Part shown: positions 60,926 to 64,000 of the stretch, piece by piece
Position numbering within the stretch: the first letter of the stretch is position 1
Layout of the letters: every line of letters begins with the position of its first letter
Assembly: GCA_025529335.1 (NCBI GenBank)
Contig: JAMYHX010000129.1
Span: forward strand, 1 to 64,000
DNA: 64,000 bases
Direction: 5' to 3'
From: Rhizopus sp. PT2906
Taxonomy: Eukaryota; Mucoromycota; Mucoromycetes; Mucorales; Rhizopodaceae
Position numbers and translations under genes: made by a program
Notes under the pieces: model-generated
Seen by the model: the letters and a program-made list of their open reading frames with translations, nothing else
The model's database searches: none
What the model was told of the DNA's origin: nothing

Positions 60926-63227
60926 ATGAAGTACATTGTGAAAGGTGGCATTTGGAAGAACACAGAAGACGAAATTCTAAAGGCAGCTGTCAGTAAATAC
61001 GGCAAGAATCAATGGGCTCGTATTTCTTCATTACTTGTGAGAAAGACACCAAAACAATGTAAAGCTCGTTGGTTTGAATGGTTAGATCCAAGCATTAAAA
61101 AGGTAAACACTTTAAATAATAAAACCAAGACTAACTCATAATAGACTGAATGGTCAAAAGAAGAAGACGAGAAATTATTACATCTAGCGAAACTTATGCC
61201 TACACAATGGCGTACTATTGCTCCTATCGTCGGTCGAACACCAGCTCAGTGTTTAGAACGATACCAAAAACTTTTGGATGAAGCAGAAACTCGTGATACA
61301 GATAGGTCAAAAGAACTTGGCTTACAGGGTGCCTTTGGTCACGAAACAGGACCCAGTGCAGATGATGTTCGAAAATTGAGACCAGGAGAAGTAGACCCTG
61401 AACCAGAAACAAAACCTGCTCGACCTGATCCAGTGGATATGGATGAAGATGAGAAAGAAATGTTATCCGAAGCTCGTGCAAGATTAGCCAACACACAGGG
61501 TAAAAAGGCAAAGAGAAAGGCGAGAGAGAGACAGTTGGAAGAAGCAAGAAGATTGACTGCCTTGCAAAAAAGAAGAGAACTCAAAGCAGCTGGTATCTAG
61601 TAAGTACTTCTTATTCATTAAAAAAATGGATACTAACTCTATTTGTAGCATGCGTTTAAAGACAAAGCCAAATGTAATGGATTACAACACAGATGTTCCC
61701 TTTGAAAAGAAACCTGCATTAGGTTTTTACGACACAACAGAAGAAGGCAGTCGTACGGTCGATCCTGGCAAATTGACAAACGTTCACCTATCCAAATTGA
61801 ACAGACGACGTGCTGATATCGAAGAGGAAAAGAATCGTGAAAAGAAGAGAAAGGCAAGAGAAAACAACAATAAAGGCGGCCCACAAGGCAATCAAGGCCA
61901 GTTTGTGCCTGAAAAGAATGCCAAGATTCAAAAGATGCAGGAAGAAGAACAGATTGCTAAGCGTCGTAAGCTTGTCTTGCCTGCTCCTCAGGTTGGCGAA
62001 CAAGAACTTGAAGAGATTGTCAAGTCTGGATTTGCTGGTGAGAATGCTAAAACGTTGGTAGCAGATGATGTAGGTGCTACACCTTTCACCGATCGTGGAC
62101 CTACACCTTTATATTCTGAATTGCGTACGCCCAGACCAAAGACTCAGGTCGATGGTTATCCTGGAACCACACCACTTCAAAGCATGGCTACACCTAGAAA
62201 TGCAAAGCCTCCACAGAGTGTCAAGGTCAGTCTTTTGCAGGGTTTAGCCAGCTTGCCTAAACCTCGTAACGAATGGGAAATTCGATTACCAGAAATTGAA
62301 CAAGAAGACGAAAAGAAACCAGCTGAGAAAGCGGTTGAGGACATGAGTGACCTTGAACGAGAGATCAAAGAACAAGCAGAACGAGATGAACAAGAGCGTG
62401 CAGCACGTCGATCATTAGCTGTTCAACTCGAATTACCACGTCCCACGACAATGCATCAATTCAAGGCAGGTTCTAATGCAAGTGAAGCCGAAAAGATGAT
62501 TTATGAAGAATTGAACAGACTTTTGAAACACGATGCTGTTAAATACCCAGTTGCAGGAGGAAAGGTTGCACCAGGCGCTGTTCAACTGCCTGAAAGTATC
62601 GCTCAATTAGAAGACGAATTTGATTCAAAAGCATTGGCTGATGCACGTAAAGAATTAGATCAGGAAATTGTCAAGACATTGGGGCTTTCCGAGAATGAAG
62701 ATGTCAAAAAGGCAGTGTGGGAACATGTATCATCTAAACCTGAATTTGAAGAACTATGGAAAAAGGAGCACGATGAATTGATCTTTTCAGTCAAGTTTAA
62801 TCGATTCTTGACATTAAACGAAATGGACGATGACAAAGATATCATTCAAGGACTTGAAAAGACTATTGAGGTACGTTGTAGATATTTTGTGAGATATATA
62901 AATAACACTTCTTAGGCCAATCGTCAAACAATGATCCGAGATGCTACACGTGCAGGAAAACTAGAAAATAAGTTGGAAGTTAGGTTAGGAGGATATATGA
63001 ATAGATCCAAAATGTTGTCAAAGCAAATAGTAGAAGCATTTGAAGAATATGAAGCAGCACAGTTAGAATACAATAGTTTCCTGAATCTACAGAATGCAGA
63101 AAGAGCAGTCATTCCACGTCGTATTGAAGCATTGGAATATGAGGTCAATAAGTTGGTCAATAGAGAAAAAGAATTACAAGAGAGATACAAGAACTTGAGT
63201 GACGAAAAGATGGAATTACTTGTATAA
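60926..63227 (+). CDS. CEF1: pre-mRNA splicing factor CDC5/CEF1
   Basis: Cdc5/Cef1 is a core member of the Prp19 (NineTeen) complex in the spliceosome. Four exons, 60926-61102, 61145-61599, 61649-62870 and 62916-63227, give about 721 residues. Two N-terminal Myb repeats are clear: GGIWKNTEDEILKAAVSKYG with KQCKARWFEWLDPSI, and TEWSKEEDEKLLHLAKLMPT with TPAQCLERYQKLLDEA. A basic segment (KKAKRKARERQLEEARRLTA) follows, then YMRLKTKPNVMDYNTDVPFE, TPFTDRGPTPLYSELRTPRP with TP sites likely to be phosphorylated, and a C-terminal helical coiled-coil region. Length and order match CDC5L. Its introns are 42-49 bases. Confidence 0.95.
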
Positions 63228-63525
63228 AAAAAACATAAATAAACTCTTTATCATTTTTTTTCTTTTTTTTTTCTTATTTATACTCAAGATGTCTATTACG
63301 CTTTATCAAAATGAAAGACAATGCTGTGAATGCGGTTCATACTCACACAAGACAAGGTGATTATTAAAAGGGTATATGGCTGTGTATGTGTGTATATTAA
63401 TCTGTTTGCCATAGGGACTGTCCCAAGTTGATACCTTAAACACGCAAAAAAAAAAGAAGTATCTCTCTCTATTTTATAAACCATAACAACAATAAAGAGA
63501 ACTTGTGAGGTGTTGACATTTTGTT

Positions 63526-64000
63526 TTATAAAGTTTGAATCCTGTCATTTTCATTTGGACAATAAATAGGCACAGTTGCATCATACTTTAACATCATATT
63601 CTTTTCATTGGGGGGTAAAAACATCATTCTCCTGAGTAAACAATGAGTTTACAAGCTTATGTCTAACAAGGGACTTACCAAAGCATTTTAGCAAACCATG
63701 AATGAGCCAATGTTGAAGGATGAAAGCAATCGATATTACTAAAATAAAATAAGACACATATTCTTAAATATGATATATACATACCTGATAGCTTGTATTG
63801 GGAAACTCATGATATCAACAAGTAATGGCTGATAGACTACAGCAAAAGTATCACTCGGAGGTTGTCTATAATAGTTTACCGCCTGAAGAAGCGCCTCATT
63901 GTACTCTGGAAACAATGTGTTCATAATCGTTCGGTTAGCTTCAGAATGTGAGCACTCACACTCATGGTCATGTCCTATAAAGTTACTTCCTTTAATGGGC
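63526..64000 (-). CDS. phospholipase B1-like GDSL/SGNH lipase, 3' part
   Basis: Partial gene running off the right edge on the minus strand. From the edge it reads CSHSEANRTIMNTLFPEYNE, SDTFAVVYQPLLVDIMSFPI, then across an intron NIDCFHPSTLAHSWFAKMLW, and across another intron RMMFLPPNEKNMM to a stop at 63526. DCFHPS holds the Asp and His of the SGNH catalytic triad, and its setting (FHPS...AHSWFAKMLWRMM) is that of phospholipase B1-like secreted or membrane GDSL lipases. The GDS serine block should lie beyond the window. Introns are about 63729-63785 and 63628-63680. Confidence 0.8.

Noticed and set aside
1..64000. CRISPR arrays, operons and riboswitches
   Set aside because: Gene structure is eukaryotic throughout; no regularly spaced repeats were seen.

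Overview
The window is nuclear DNA from a filamentous fungus, most likely a Mucoromycota member of the Mucorales type. Genes are split by many short GT-AG introns (about 44-100 bases), the spacers are AT-rich with long A/T runs, and there are ordinary fungal housekeeping genes such as CHS5, a Hpc2/ubinuclein protein, ORM, PAS kinase and SHE9/MDM33. Between them lie decayed DIRS-type retroelements, a Tc1/mariner-like relic and a Fanzor (eukaryotic TnpB-like) relic, all typical of that phylum. The species cannot be fixed from the sequence alone.

Layout. 1-3.2 kb: fragments of uncharacterised, probably lineage-expanded genes. 3.2-8.35 kb: two minus-strand DIRS relics with a short CHS5 gene between them. 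8.8-12.4 kb: SHE9/MDM33 and a Hpc2/ubinuclein gene, tandem on the plus strand. 12.9-13.8 kb: a rearranged Tc1/mariner-like transposase relic. 14.4 kb: an unknown protein. 18.1-19.9 kb: MPP10. 20.3-22.2 kb: weak hypothetical genes on the minus strand. 22.7-26.3 kb: a graveyard of tyrosine-recombinase retroelements, with two recombinase relics pointing apart and a third DIRS relic. 27.3 kb: a secreted cysteine-rich protein. 28.8-30.1 kb: a motor-only kinesin. 31-32 kb: unknown relics. 33.2-36.9 kb: the Fanzor relic.

From 37.8 kb to the end the window is a dense gene block: USP7/UBP15, pantothenate synthetase, a TMEM70-like mitochondrial protein, PAS kinase, phosphoserine aminotransferase, a mitochondrial PPR-like protein, an alpha/beta hydrolase, acetoacetyl-CoA synthetase, a small tail-anchored protein, ORM, CDC5/CEF1 and the 3' end of a phospholipase B/GDSL lipase. 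Several pairs are head-to-head with about 150-210 bases between starts (PanC/TMEM70-like, SerC/PPR, hydrolase/acetoacetyl-CoA synthetase). One pair is tail-to-tail with stop codons overlapping by four bases.

The most striking element is the Fanzor relic. It shows an N-terminal extension, a RuvC-I region, the TSQTC zinc ribbon and the RuvC-III region in order, with a preserved spliceosomal intron. Several stops and frameshifts, and an Asn at the expected RuvC-I Asp, say this copy is dead. All functional calls come from reading translations and recalled family motifs; no database search was run.
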